Positions 36,332-48,826 are shown, counted from the stretch's first letter. The stretch is DNA of 64,000 nucleotides from Limonium bicolor (GCA_023374045.1 CM041782.1:251433810-251497809); one strand, 5' to 3'. Numbers and translations: made by a program. The notes: a model not told the origin generated them from the letters alone.

Positions 36332-39300
36332 ACCTACACCCCTTAAAGAACTTTGCCCATAAAGTTAGTGAGTCTAAGGTTGTTAGTCACCAAGGTACTC
36401 AATGCTAAGGTTATACTCTCTCTATAACCTGTCAGACTCCAAAAGCATAACTCAACGCATACCACACATCCAAACAACATGTCAAGCATGCATAGCAACC
36501 AAAAATATCATTGTCCAATCTCTCAATGGGTGCCCATCAGCAGACAATTAGGCACTAAGTCCCCCCCATATCGAGTGATCCCTCAAGTACCGGTCACGTT
36601 TGAACACTTACGCTCTCTGGTTCACGGCCGTCATGACATTGAGCACTTACTCTTTCTGGCTCTATGGTCCTTTGGTTCTGATCAAATTCATTTGCACCTC
36701 TAGAGAATCCTCAGGCTCCAAAGTGGGTACTCTTCCATGACCGGACTACTCATATCCGGTGGCCCATGGACAAATACAAAACACACACTAAACGTTCTAC
36801 AGGTCACTTAGTACCCTTGCTCGTCCGTTGTAGTGGTTTTAAAACTATTCATCACCTCCACCGACTCACAACTAGTTTCACCTCCATGGTTCAACCGGAT
36901 ACCCGTGCCTAGTCATGGAAGATCCACTAGCGCCCGTGGAAGCGGTTTCAAAACCGATCCTCATTCTCAAGTTTGAAGAAAATCATTTGCCAAAATCATT
37001 TTGAAAATTCATTTTGAAAACTCAATGCATCTCCAAGTTCCAATTTATGTTAGTTTCACCTATTACTAGTGTGATTACTTGTGGCCACTTGTACGGAGCT
37101 TCAAGAGTCATTCAACCCCAATGTGATCAGCATTGGTGTTGAACTATCCATCCACCCCACTTTGGTATTAGGTTTCCCTTGATCGCTAGCAAACCAAGTT
37201 CTACCTCCCACCCCGATTCACCCAATCAAATAGTCAATCATTAACTTCATTTTCCATCTTCTTAATCTTTCTAGTCATAATCATACAACCATACATTTAC
37301 CAATTTCTAGAATCCATTTATTCGCTTACTACTCATCTCATCCATTATTACTTACTAGCCATCTTATCAATTATTACTCAACCTAACTTCAACTACTATA
37401 CCCAAGGATTTCAACAGCTAGTTTTCCAATTAGTTTTTCTATCCTCAAATAGTTCACAAGTCAAGTCAATTTCTATCCTCAAATTATTCATAAATACAAC
37501 CAAATCAAGTTACCTAGGGGACTCACTTCCCACTAGGTTCAACATCGGTTTCATACCGATTTATACTCCTCAAACTCCTCAAACATACTCATTTCCCAAA
37601 TTATTACCAATTGGGGTTCTCATTCCCCATGGAGTTTCTCTACTCCATTCACCTCAAATCTCTCACAATCAATACTCCTTTCCACTTCAAATCTCACAAT
37701 CAACCTTAATTACATTATGAATGGATACATATGTTTATGTAACATAAGTACCAATCATCACAACAAATTCTCTTGCGCTATGCGCATTGTAGTTTACGCC
37801 CTATCACGTAAAACATATATTTCGCGGTTTTCGCCCTACCCCCCTTAAAAAGGGATTACGCCCACGTAATCTACCATGTGTCAACATTGGACATAGGTCG
37901 AAGGCATTCAACCGTCATGGAGTGGTTCAACTTCCACGCGGTCTATTATACAATGGTCTCTGGTCAAAGGGTCTTAACCATATTATTGGTTAGTCCCTGC
38001 ACCAAGAATTCTCATTGGAGTTTGTTTAACTCTTAACCGGGTTCGGTTCTAGCATTAGAGGCTTCAAGGCATTGATAATTAGCCATTAATTCACTAGGTA
38101 TATTAGACCTTAGAATTCTGGGCCCACTAGCTTCTACTGCGCGACCCTGATAACTTGGGATAATTCGCCCTTCTCGCTATCCTTAATATGTATACAATAT
38201 CCTTTTATCCCTTTTTATCTTGGGAATTAGGTTTATTAATCAAGCGTGGTATTCTTTTACCGTACGCGAACTCAATGAGTTTTAGATTTACTATCCAACT
38301 CTTGGAAATATTTCGTACATACTGTTCGTACTCCCATGATTATTTATTGGGTTCCTCCAACTTATTGTCGGTTGAGGTTGAGCCACTACTTAGTTGTAGT
38401 GCTTCCTCTATTGTCAGTAGCTTCTGAATTATGACCTTGCATTTTCTATGCTTCAGTCCTTATGACTTCGTACGTTTCCTTCTCCCTTTTACCACAATTG
38501 TCATCTTCCCCATATTCCTAGCTATCCCACTAGATCATTACTGCACAAGTGCAATACCAAAACACTCAGTCCTACAGAGTGCAGAGGCGTAAACCCTTGG
38601 CAGTAACTCTCTCATGCGATTGCAATAGGAATGATCATTTCTGTCTGCCATCTTTATTCATCAACTCCATATAATTGTGATTTATTCACATATATTGGTC
38701 GCCTACTGCGCACCATGTTCGTATTTATTTACGACATTGGTTTCCATGGCATTCGCTATTTCATTAGCTTCCGCTCATGTATCTCTACCATTAGACAATG
38801 GTTCGCCATATACTTGGCTGATTATAGCATATGACATTCTTTTATATCTCTAAGCCCCTTGAGCGTTATTGGTTTTTACACTTCAGGTTCATACTTTACA
38901 TATTTCTTCTTAACCGATTACTTCTCGGTTTCCAATAATTCCCATCGAAGCCTATTTCACATTGCTTGGCGATAATTGTATGCTCAAGCTTCACTACATT
39001 AGTAGTTCCAAAAGAGATACATCCTCTCCTTGGAGTGTAGGTGTTTACCGCTCTCGCGGTCTCACATTAACAAGGGATATCTTTGCTCGTTAGTTATTAA
39101 ACTATTTACCGGTGTCGTTCTTGGCAACTCTTCCTATGACACAATGGTTTTGCAACCGTTGAATTTATATTGTAATGGTTCATGGCATACTAGCCACGTT
39201 GCCTAGAGCTCTGCTCATCTTAGGCTGTTCATAAACATTTGCATTACTCCGTATGCCGTCAAATGGCTTGGAGGTATTACTGGGCTCCATGGTAAGATCA

Positions 39301-40257
39301 TCGCATCACACTTCAATTTATTGTAGGTCCCTTAAGTGCTCTGGTATTGATCGGTACCATTTATTTAATTTAGGGTATCCCCTGGTAGGTGGGATCCCTT
39401 CGGTGTTCTAACCGAGTATTCGTTGTAATTCTAGTGCTCTTATCATGACACTTAATTCGGCACCCTTCAAGGATTGCTCCTGGGTGTTATCATCTTATGC
39501 CATTACCTTTGGCTAACATTTGAGTATGTTTTGTCTTCTCCGCATTGCGGTTCTGGATTTCAAGTTGTCCCGTTTAGGGTTATACGTCTCCCGTTCTTAG
39601 GGTAGACTACAATACTTTTCTTATGGTTTTAACCGGTTGGGTATTTCCTTCGGTGGTCAACGGTATCCTCCGGTACCTTAGATGATCACTCTACGTATTT
39701 ACCTCGTTCCTTGAACATTGGTGTGTTCATGTTAGGCATTTGCCTTACCAGGTTTAGACCGGGTATTCATTCCGGCTATTTCATGCTTTTGTTTCAAATT
39801 CTTGAGACATCTCCAATGTCTTTAGTCAATTACTAGTGCTTCTCGCACTTTCAGCTTTTAATCGTCCTCCTAGAATGGATCCTTGACTCCTTTAGCTTGT
39901 AACCTAATTTGGGTTCCTTCGATTATTTGAGGTATTCAACTGTTTTGGTTTGCATTTATCTTATGGTCCATAGAACGGAGTCGACTACTTCCCGTGTTTC
40001 GTACACTACATGTATACATACGTGGGGTACCATATTGGCACGTTACCACTTACCCGACTAACTCGTAAAGGGTTTGTCAGGCCCGCAAGCTCCTTCGGAG
40101 TGCGGTCGTCCCACATCCCGTATTTGGGTACACTTGTAGTGCTCGTCACACGCCTAGGTGAAGTATTCTATTGTCAACTGCTCTTGCATCATTCTATGAT
40201 ACTCACCGTGATTCTTCTGGTTTGGTTTTAAAAATCTGAGGTCTAAAAAGAAAAGTT
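36332..40257 (-). other. Element E1 internal region, non-coding
   Basis: About 3.9 kb with no open frame longer than about 80 codons and no gag or pol similarity. It is partly homologous to E2's internal DNA (48175-51129). Shared pieces are a second polypurine tract (CCTACCCCCCTTAAAA, 37835-37850), a 54-base identical island (38541-38594), and a block at about 39960-40200 that includes a GTAAGT donor-like site. It suggests a non-autonomous element whose 5' part lies beyond the Tat-like insertion or gap. Confidence 0.65.
38541..38594. other. 54-bp island identical in E1 and E2
   Basis: Identical to 49389-49442, while flanks are only loosely similar. Contains TGCACAAGTGCA and CACTC...GAGTGCAG inverted repeats. 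On the element's sense strand it ends TTGCACTTGTGCAG, which resembles a splice acceptor. Confidence 0.7.
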
Positions 40258-42053
40258 TGTTGTGAGCCTCGATTTTAAACCCTATCCTATGTGGATTAAG
40301 TTGATTAGGATCTAATCGGGTTTTAGGTCCACTTATAACCTAAGATTAATAACTATGTCATATAACAATAATTATTAAAACCTAAGCTAGCTCACTGGAA
40401 CCTATTATGAGTCGCCACCTAATTTTGACCTAGATTAAATTAGGAAAGGAGAGTTCGGGTTCAGGGGCTTGATATTCGACTTAATTAGGGTTCAATTACT
40501 TTCATTACCCTTCCTAGGTCGTTTTTCCTCTACTTGGTTTATTTACGGCTTATTACGAGTCGTTTTAACCTAAGTGCGCGAGCTTCTGTTTTTTTTGTGT
40601 TTTTAGCATTTTTTGACAGAAAACTAAAGTGGAAATTAAAATTACCTAAACTAGGGTTTCGGAGGCAGAATTAGGTCAAATTTTGTTTCCGTCCGTGGCC
40701 ACGGACCTAATGTCCGAGACCACGGACCCTAGTTAACCTATATGAAAAATAAAAGTCGAATTAAATAGAAAACAGAAAATTGTAAAGTCCGGGGCCACGG
40801 ACAGGCCGTCCGTGGGCCCGGACATTATTAGAAAAACCTAAATTTTTAAAATTTAAAAAACTCGCCGCCGTCCGTGGGCGTCCGGGCTTACGGACAAGGA
40901 GTCCGGGACCCCGGACGTGACGTCCGTGGGTGCGGACCGCCCTCGGACGGCGGCGTTAAGGCTGTTCCCGAAGGTGTTTTTGGCTCAAATTTTATGGGTG
41001 CGTAGCCTGAAAGATGTACAATACGTTAGTGGTCGAAAGTTCTCAATTTGAATTCAAATTAAGCACGAAACTTGGTAAACAAGTTTTTGGACAGAAGCTT
41101 AAACAAACATCAATACAGAAGCGTAGAGGGGTTAGTTTGAGCCCAAATTTTGAGGCAAGACAGATAATCCCGTAGAGAATTAGGGAAGTGGAGTTTCTAC
41201 CTGTTTTACCTTCGGATTCACAACGTTTCTTCACACCGGGATTCGTCGAGCGCTTCGTTGATGGCAGACCCGAAAGGATTTCGAACCGGGCTTCTGGTGG
41301 TTGGTTGTTCTTGCTGTTCTTCACGTTTTGGTGGTGTTTTGTGGGGTTTTGATGATTATTGGTGCTTTGGGAATTGGAAAACGTGTTTAGATGGTGATTT
41401 CGGGGGATTTTCGGTATGATTTGGGTGGCCGGGTGTTGGAAAACGTGAGAGAGAGAGAGGAGACTGCCTCTTTGGACTCTCTAGGGTTCTTGAGCATATG
41501 AGGTTCTGATTTTATCCAAAAACCTATCCCCTTATATAGACTTTCTTAAAGATAAAGAAAATCTAGTAAAAGTAAGATTTTTCGATATTTTAGTTAAGTG
41601 ACTTCCCAAAGGAATTTTGCTGTGAAATTTTAACCACGTGTCAAAGATGGAAATTATAAATTTTCTGAAGTGGAATCGGATTTTTTAAATGTTGGAATAT
41701 TTTTAAATTGAATTTCTTGTCAGATTCGGTCAGAAATTGCTAGAAAATTATTGGAAACTCGAAAAATCAAAATTCCAACGCCATTATGCTTAGAATGTCA
41801 TCCTCTATCATGGGCTAAAATATCAAAGCATTTCAAGCTGATTTGGGTACCCTTTGGAGGAGAGAGAAAGCTTATAGGAGGTCTCAGGAGCCTTTAAAGA
41901 TTACCAAAACGCCCCTGAAAATGACGAAGCTGCTCCTCATGCCATGGGATGTGCCGCTCGAGCCGGAATCCCTCACTGCTTGATTAAGGTGCCTCTCACA
42001 ACACCAGTACCTCGTAGTCCCTAACCAGGGGGGTCAAAATTTTGGGTATAACA
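40258..42053 (-). repeat. 3' LTR of a different, Tat/Ogre-like element
   Basis: The sense ends are TGTTATACCC and CTCACAACA, a TGTT/AACA pair, about 1.8 kb, followed by a purine tract (plus GATTGCCCCCCGTC). Ends, length and neighbouring satellites separate it from the TGAAATACC group. It carries its own dyad array. The other LTR is beyond the gap, so no duplication can be checked. Confidence 0.65.
40691..40951. repeat. GC-rich dyad array in Tat/Ogre-like LTR
   Basis: Units such as GTCCGTGGCCACGGAC and GTCCGGGACCCCGGAC, nearly perfect palindromes, in an otherwise AT-rich LTR. The core differs from the other arrays but the design is the same. Confidence 0.8.
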
Positions 42054-42169
42054 GATTGCCCCCCGTCAACTAGACTTTGTAATGAAAGTGAGAAGGCTAG
42101 TTGATGCTTGAGTGATACCCCAAAATTTCAAATGTTTCCAAGACCCTGCATGTTACCAAAAAAACTGAT
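42054..42169 (-). other. Polypurine tract and start of internal 3' region
   Basis: GATTGCCCCCCGTC adjoins the LTR (sense-strand purine tract). The rest has no coding signal. Confidence 0.5.
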
Positions 42170-42540
42170 AAATTGTGTCGAGCTATTCTAAGGCGCTGAC
42201 TACCCACAATGATGATATGATGTCAAACTATTCTAAGGCGTTGACTACCTACGAAGTAATGAGATGATGTCAAGCTATTCTAAGGCGTTGACTACCTACG
42301 AAGTAATGAGATGATGTCAAGCTATTCTAAGGCGTTGACTACCTATGAAGTAATGTGATGATGTCAAGCTATTCTAAGGCGTTGACTACCTATGAAGTAA
42401 TGTGATGATGTCAAGCTATTCTAAGGCGTTGACAACCTATGAAGTAATGTGATGAAGTCAAGCTATTCTAAGGCGTTGACAACCTAAAATGTGGAAATGA
42501 GATATTGTCAAGCGATTCTAAGGCGTTGACTGCCTATAAT
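42170..42540. repeat. 47-bp tandem repeat, about 8 copies
   Basis: The unit contains GTCAAGCTATTCTAAGGCG and TTGACTACCTATGAAG. Copies are close to identical in the middle and drift at the ends. Lies in the 3' untranslated part of the Tat/Ogre-like element. Confidence 0.9.
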
Positions 42541-42584
42541 GATGATGACTGGGTGGTATGCAAATGTAAGAATGCTGAAATGCT

Positions 42585-42695
42585 AATGACGCTAATGATG
42601 CTGATGATGTTGATGATAATGCTGATGATGCTGATGATGCTGATGATGTTGATGATGTTGATGATGCTGATGATGTTGATGATGTTGATGATGCT
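42585..42695. repeat. GATGATGCT microsatellite-like array
   Basis: Imperfect ATG/GATGATGTT repeats. They generate a Met-Leu-rich open frame that is not a gene. Confidence 0.9.
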
Positions 42696-42904
42696 CGGAT
42701 GCTTCTGGGGACCGAAACCCGTGCCAATGCTCCTGGCTGGACCCAATGTGGACTTATTGCCATCGCCCCCCAAGCCGGTGTGCAGGGATAACTCCTGGTA
42801 AAAACCTTGGGGACTTATTGCCTTCGCCCACCATTCGTTGATCCCGAAAATAAGTTGACATCGCAAAAGGAGGATTTATTGCCATCACCTCGCCAACTTT
42901 TCTG

Positions 42905-43413
42905 TCGCCAGGTCTTGTGACGCGCCTGGATAATGCAACTAGGTCTTACGACGAGCCTATATGAATGAGATGAATGCAAAGTGCTTGATAAGAGTGGGTA
43001 CGCTAAAGGGTAACGCTAGGTCTTACTACGAGCCTAAGGGAATGCAGCTAGGTCTTATGGCGAGCCTAAAAATGGTTCTAGGTCTTATGGCGAGCCTAAA
43101 AATGGTTCTCGGTCTTATGACGAGCCTAAAAATGGTTCTAGGTCTTATGACGAGCCTAAGGGATGCAACTAGGTCTTACTATGAGCCTAGGGAACGTGAC
43201 TAGGTCTTATGGCGAGCCTAAAATTGGTTCTAGGTCTTATGGCGAGCCTAAGGATGGATCTAGGTCTTACGACGAGCCTAAGGATGGATCTAGGTCTTAC
43301 GACGAGCCTAAGGATGGATCTAGGTCTTATGACGAGCCTAAGGATGGATCTAGGTCTTATGACGAGCCTAAAGGTGGGATCTAGGTCTTATGACGAGCCT
43401 AAAGGTGGGATCT
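42905..43413. repeat. 30-bp tandem repeat running into the gap
   Basis: The unit contains AGGTCTTATGACGAGCCTAA plus a ten-base spacer, about 15 copies, becoming more uniform towards the gap. The period is a multiple of 3, so it stays open in several frames and produces false proteins. Confidence 0.92.
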
Positions 43414-43913
43414 NNNNNNNNNNNNNNNNNNNNNNNNNNNNNNNNNNNNNNNNNNNNNNNNNNNNNNNNNNNNNNNNNNNNNNNNNNNNNNNNNNNNNNN
43501 NNNNNNNNNNNNNNNNNNNNNNNNNNNNNNNNNNNNNNNNNNNNNNNNNNNNNNNNNNNNNNNNNNNNNNNNNNNNNNNNNNNNNNNNNNNNNNNNNNNN
43601 NNNNNNNNNNNNNNNNNNNNNNNNNNNNNNNNNNNNNNNNNNNNNNNNNNNNNNNNNNNNNNNNNNNNNNNNNNNNNNNNNNNNNNNNNNNNNNNNNNNN
43701 NNNNNNNNNNNNNNNNNNNNNNNNNNNNNNNNNNNNNNNNNNNNNNNNNNNNNNNNNNNNNNNNNNNNNNNNNNNNNNNNNNNNNNNNNNNNNNNNNNNN
43801 NNNNNNNNNNNNNNNNNNNNNNNNNNNNNNNNNNNNNNNNNNNNNNNNNNNNNNNNNNNNNNNNNNNNNNNNNNNNNNNNNNNNNNNNNNNNNNNNNNNN
43901 NNNNNNNNNNNNN
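43414..43913. other. Assembly gap (500 N)
   Basis: Exactly 500 N, a conventional gap of unknown size. It abuts a tandem array on the left and a truncated LTR on the right, so repeat collapse is the likely cause. Confidence 0.99.
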
Positions 43914-46900
43914 TCTTGTTACTCCATCAAACATTCTCCAAAAATTATAAAAATACCACCATTGGAATCCTCTCATCAAGAGCTACATTCCTATCCTTTC
44001 AAAAATCGAAAACAACAACTTTCATCTCCATGGGTATGGAGCATTTGGAGTTTCAAGACCACCATTAGAACCACCTTCTTCTCCTTGTTCTTGTGAGGTA
44101 AAAATATTCTCAAAACTCCATCTTTTTCTAGCCCTTGTGGGCAAAACGAAATTTATAAACTAAGCTCTTGTTACTCCTTGTGTTCTAGCCGATTTTGGCC
44201 TCATTGGTGGAGTTGGAATATTGTTCTAGAGCTATTCCAAGCATTACTCATACCCTTGGAAGGTAATATAATTTCAAAACCCTAAAACCTACATTAGAAC
44301 ATACATAATGGTTAGGGTTAGATTGTGTATTAAAATGGTGTATTGAAAAGTGTATGTATATGGGCTGTAGTGTAAGATTGTTGAAGTAGCTAAAGCCAGT
44401 GGAAAGAGGAAGGAGGAAGAGAGGAGAAGCTTGTGAAATAACAAGGTAAAATATACTTGTCCTTGTGTAGTTTTGTATGTGTTTGTGTAACAGATTTTGG
44501 AAGTATAAAATGGTATTGTAAAATGGTAGTGTACTGGTGGAGTAGTGCATAAGAGAATACAAATGTTTTGAAACCTTAAAAGACATTGGAAACTTGTCAA
44601 AACAGATTTGGGAATGAGAGGTTGAGTGCAGGAATTTAAGGTTGTTTAGTATGGTATTTTGTATATGAGAATGGGTATATTGGTATTGGTTGTGAACAGG
44701 TGGTATGGATCAATAATGTGAGTGAAACCATGTGGAGAATGTTAATAATATAGGGGAGACTATGTCAAATTTTATCTAGGAATTTGAGGACTTAAGTGTT
44801 CAAGATGAGAAAACAACCGAGGTAGTGACTAGGTGTATGTGGAGAGTATAATGGGAGCGTTTAGTAGCTTGTAACAGATTTGGGTTTGATTGGTTAATGG
44901 GATGTAACTAGGAAGTGAATGGATATATTTTGGATACTAGGAGTAGCATTAGTTGAGGAAGTAATGGAGGGAATAAGAACCCAAAATCTGTAACAAGTGT
45001 ATAGAGATACATTGGAGAAGTTAGGAAGAATTAGTGTGGAAGAATTGGTGACAAGAGTGATGAACTTGGGTATAGATATTGTAGTGGCTTGGGAATGAAT
45101 TGGAGGGTAAGATAATACATTGTAGGCTTTGGAAATGGCATTAGGAGATGAGAATATGCATGGGGGAAGTAGGAACAAAAATCTGTAGCATTGGAGGATG
45201 AAAAACTGTTGTAAGTGTGAAAAGGAAGTGAGGAAATTGTGTAAGTTGATTGATGGATTGAGTAAGGAATTTGGTGGATGAACTAAGGCAATTTGGAGGG
45301 CCTAGGTAGTGTTTAAACATGTGGGATTACATGTAGAAAGATTGGAGAAACAATGGGCAAAGTATAGAACTGAAAACAGAAATAAAAATGCAAATACTGG
45401 CCGGACCGACCTTGGGACCGAACTTGCAAGGTCGGTCGAGCCCAGATTTACAAAGACGGGAAAGCTTCTGGAATGGACCGAACTTGCGACCGGACTTGCA
45501 AGTTCGGTCGGACCAGAGAAATTCTCCCGTCTGTAACCTACTGGAATGGACCGACCTTGCGACCGGACTTGCAAGGTCGGTCGACGTAAAATTTTCCGTC
45601 TTGTAACTTACTGGAATGGACCGACCTTGCGACCGGACTTGCAAGGTCGGTCGGGCTAAAATTTTCCGTCTTGTAAGCTACTGGAATGGACCGACCTTGC
45701 GACCGGACTTGCAAGGTCGGTCGGGCTAAAATTTTCCGTTAAGTAACTCACTGGAATGGACCGACCTTGGGACCGGATTTGCAAGGTCGGTCGGCCCTGG
45801 AATTTTCACCCGATGTAGCCTACTGACTTGGACCGAACTTGCAAGGTCGGTCGCAAGTTCGGTCGGGTCAAAACTTACAAAAAAAAAAAAACTATAAGAC
45901 TATGGTTAGTATATGTATGTATGTATATGTATACCCACCTATACATACGGGCATATATATGTAAGTATACCATTGTTAAGTGATGAAAAGTAAGTAAATA
46001 AAATGAAAGTATAAGAATGTGAAGACTTAGTAAGTAGGAGTTAGGAAGCGTAAGGGTAACCGAATTAAATTAATGATAGTTAGATTAATTATTCGGTTGT
46101 ATGTATATCATAGGATGTGAATTGTGAATACCGGAAGAACGTTGGGATACAAGTACAATGGTGAAAGGTATGACTTCTTCATGCCCTGTATCCTAATCTG
46201 GTTACCCCGATTTGTGTGCTTATATGACCACCTAAATAAGATAAAAGCATGAATCGAACTATATTGCACTTACTTGTGCTTGTTTACATTGTTCAAGATA
46301 TTTGTCTTGAACAATAGTTTGTATAATTCATGAAATATATGAATGATGATGATGTGTAATTGTACCTTGTAGTGTACTTGTATATTGTATTGTATTGGTA
46401 TGGATGTGTATATGAATAATGTATTGTGTATGCGGTTGGATGTTGACTTCTACTAATTCCTAACTGCCTAACTCCTAACTTAAGTGAGTACATTGGAATG
46501 AGTAGAAGTCCGATATAGTTTCGGCCACGCGTGAGGATGAGGAGACACAAGAGGTTGGATCCGATTCCTGGTTCGTAAGCTGGTCCACAGCCCAAATCCC
46601 TTAAGTGGGTAGCATCCTGGATTAGTGAACCAAGTAAAGCCCGGTGGTGGGACCGTGTAGTCCCTGCCCGGAGATCCCGACGACTTAACTTGAGTAAGAG
46701 TAAGAAAGTAAGTATGTATGAGTATGAGTATGAGTATGTATGTGTATGTATGGAGTAAACGAGTAAAAGAGTAATCTCCACCCGATTAACCCGGGTGGAC
46801 CATTGAAGCTAACAAGAACTGTACTTGTGTATGTACTGAGTATGGGTATTCGGAAGAAGGTAAGTATGTATTGGATGGTTATATTGTATTCCCTGTATGT

Positions 46901-47526
46901 AATGAAGTGTATGCATGTATGCTTGCGTAAGTATTCTTGTATTGTGTATAAGAGCATGTATGCATGTACGTTTGAATGAAATCAACCGCATGTATACGAC
47001 CAAGTGGTCGGCGTACCCTCACTAGTACGCGGGGTATGCGGTTATCATGCTCGGCGAAAGCTGACCCCTTCGGGGGACCATTTTTAGTGTGCAGGTACTT
47101 GAAGCGAATATGTTCAAGGAAGAGACCGGAGGCACACCCTTGCACATAGGAAGTAAGTAGTTGTGAGAAAATGGGTAGATGTAGACTCTTAGAGAGTATG
47201 TATAAACTTGGAAGAGACATTATAAATGTATAAGGATCCTAGTAGACTCGGTGAAGTACATTGTATTGTATGGATTGAGGAGTAGTAAGTATTGAATGGA
47301 GCATTGTTGTATTCGATTGATGAATGGAGTATGTATTATAGATGTGTAGTACTCGGGATCCCGGTCCATCAGACCGATGCTGTAAGCAGTAGTAGTAGCC
47401 TTGTTAGCCACGTGGGTGGTTAACGGCATTGTATCACCCATTGTATGTAAGTAAGTATCCGCTGCGTGTATCTGATGTGTAAGGAGATTGGACGGTAAGC
47501 ATTGTATTAATGGTAGGGGTGTTACA
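43914..47526 (+). repeat. LTR F, left end lost in the gap
   Basis: Sense (+) LTR ending GGGGTGTTACA. Right flank ATGAC (47527-47531) is also present at the homologous site of E2's other LTR (62518-62522), marking the insertion point. It holds a seven-unit dyad array, a CCCCTTCGGGG hairpin near 47066, a GTACGCGGGGTATGCGG motif shared with E1 and a TATG-rich microsatellite near 46705-46750. The TGAAATACC start is missing. Confidence 0.8.
45403..45868. repeat. GC-rich dyad array in LTR F (7 units)
   Basis: Units of GACCGACCTTGCGACCGG and ACTTGCAAGGTCGGTCG, period about 60-65 bp, middle copies almost identical, each followed by a GTAA(C/G) spacer and CTGGAATG. ACCGAC cores recur. Confidence 0.9.
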
Positions 47527-48174
47527 ATGACATTTGACCATAGTTTAAGTTAAGTAATTAAATGTTATTTTTGGGTACTATTCATCCAAAATTACCCATT
47601 TTGATTTTATTTTCAAACTTTGATTTAGACTTTATAATATATTCTATCATGTCACATTAATGTTATAAAGAATATACTCTAGTCTTTAAAATGACAAAAA
47701 GTCATTATCTTAGAGCTTTACACAAAAACGTGCTTTAAGGTGTTTTAGTGCACATTTTGTGTCACAAGGTGTTTCTGAGCTTAGTTTTCTTTGAGAAAAG
47801 TTTTGTTGTGTTCCTTACATGATATTTGATCATAGGAATCCAATTTTATATAAAATAGAGGTCATTAGACCTTTAAGGTTTCCTTAGAGCATATTTTTGC
47901 CCTACTTGACCTTGAAGCATGTAAATGCTTGTTCTTTGTGTTGGAGTGTTGTACAACGATTGTAGTATGTTTAGTTATGTGTTAATATGCTTAGGAAAAA
48001 ATCTTAGGTCCTAAGAAGTTCATTTGGGTATGTATTTACCCTAAACAGTCAAAGGGTGCAATATCTTGCTTTGTGTTGACCATCGTTGTTCTCAATTGAC
48101 TTTTAAGGCATGGTTAGGCCTTAATTAATGTGATTAGATGTTTAATCCATGTTTTATTAGGTTGGGGTATTTCA
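47527..48174 (-). repeat. Element E2 left LTR remnant
   Basis: Ends GGGGTATTTCA and aligns with 62518-63166 with only scattered differences. The rest of this LTR was displaced by the LTR F insertion and the gap. Confidence 0.9.
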
Positions 48175-48175
48175 A

Positions 48176-48191
48176 TCTACCCCCCTTAAAA
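48176..48191 (-). promoter_or_regulatory. Element E2 3' polypurine tract
   Basis: TCTACCCCCCTTAAAA on the plus strand, adjacent to the LTR end. Identical to M's PPT. Confidence 0.85.
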
Positions 48192-48636
48192 AGACTTCGT
48201 CCCGAAGTCGCTTAATCAAATAGGTATGTATATAAATTTATAACTACCCATTATTCCCATAATGTATATCTATGTGATATATCATTTTCACACATCGTAT
48301 TGTGCTTATACAGCACATAGCCATCACTTTGTGGCGTTAATTCAATCATATATGGATATAGGTGATCCATCAGCACCATCATTTCCTATCAATTCTACCA
48401 ACCCTGACAACCTCCCCGAGGTGTCCATAACATACCATCGTTCCACATTCCATGTCTAATGATTCATTTCGTATCTAGGCGATACCATATGTAATCATTC
48501 TACAAAGCAATATAAATATATATACCACATGTAGCATAAGAAAAGTACTACACACATGGGTGTATATACATCATTCAAACAGGTATCTCGTAAGATACAT
48601 ACATACAAGTGCACATCACACACAAAACAAACCAAC

Positions 48637-48786
48637 AACGTACGCCCCGCGTACCAAACATAACCAACAAAACCTCGTATGCCCCGCATACCACCAATTC
48701 ACTGTATTCCATGCATACGAAACAAACAAATAAACAAACCTTGTATGCCCCGCATACCACAAACTACTGTATGCCCCGTATACGAA
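48637..48786. repeat. Array of four GTATGCCCCGCATAC palindromes
   Basis: Near-perfect inverted repeats (variants GTACGCCCCGCGTAC and GTATGCCCCGTATAC), spaced about 30-65 bp. Confidence 0.75.
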
Positions 48787-48826
48787 ACAACATAACTTAG
48801 TGCACACACGTGCAAAGCCAAGAGGC

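Noticed and set aside
42505..42801. Met-Leu-rich frame and its Ser/Ile-rich antisense frames
   Set aside because: Translation of the GATGATGCT microsatellite.
42905..43413. CRISPR-like array
   Set aside because: Head-to-tail 30-bp repeats with almost no unique spacers in plant repeat DNA. It is a satellite.
43209..44096. Open frames of 186-295 codons across the gap
   Set aside because: They consist of the 30-bp repeat translated in phase, then N, then LTR sequence. No gene.
46293..47220. Tyr/His/Thr-rich minus-strand frames in LTR F
   Set aside because: Translation of TATG-rich microsatellite and LTR DNA on the antisense strand.
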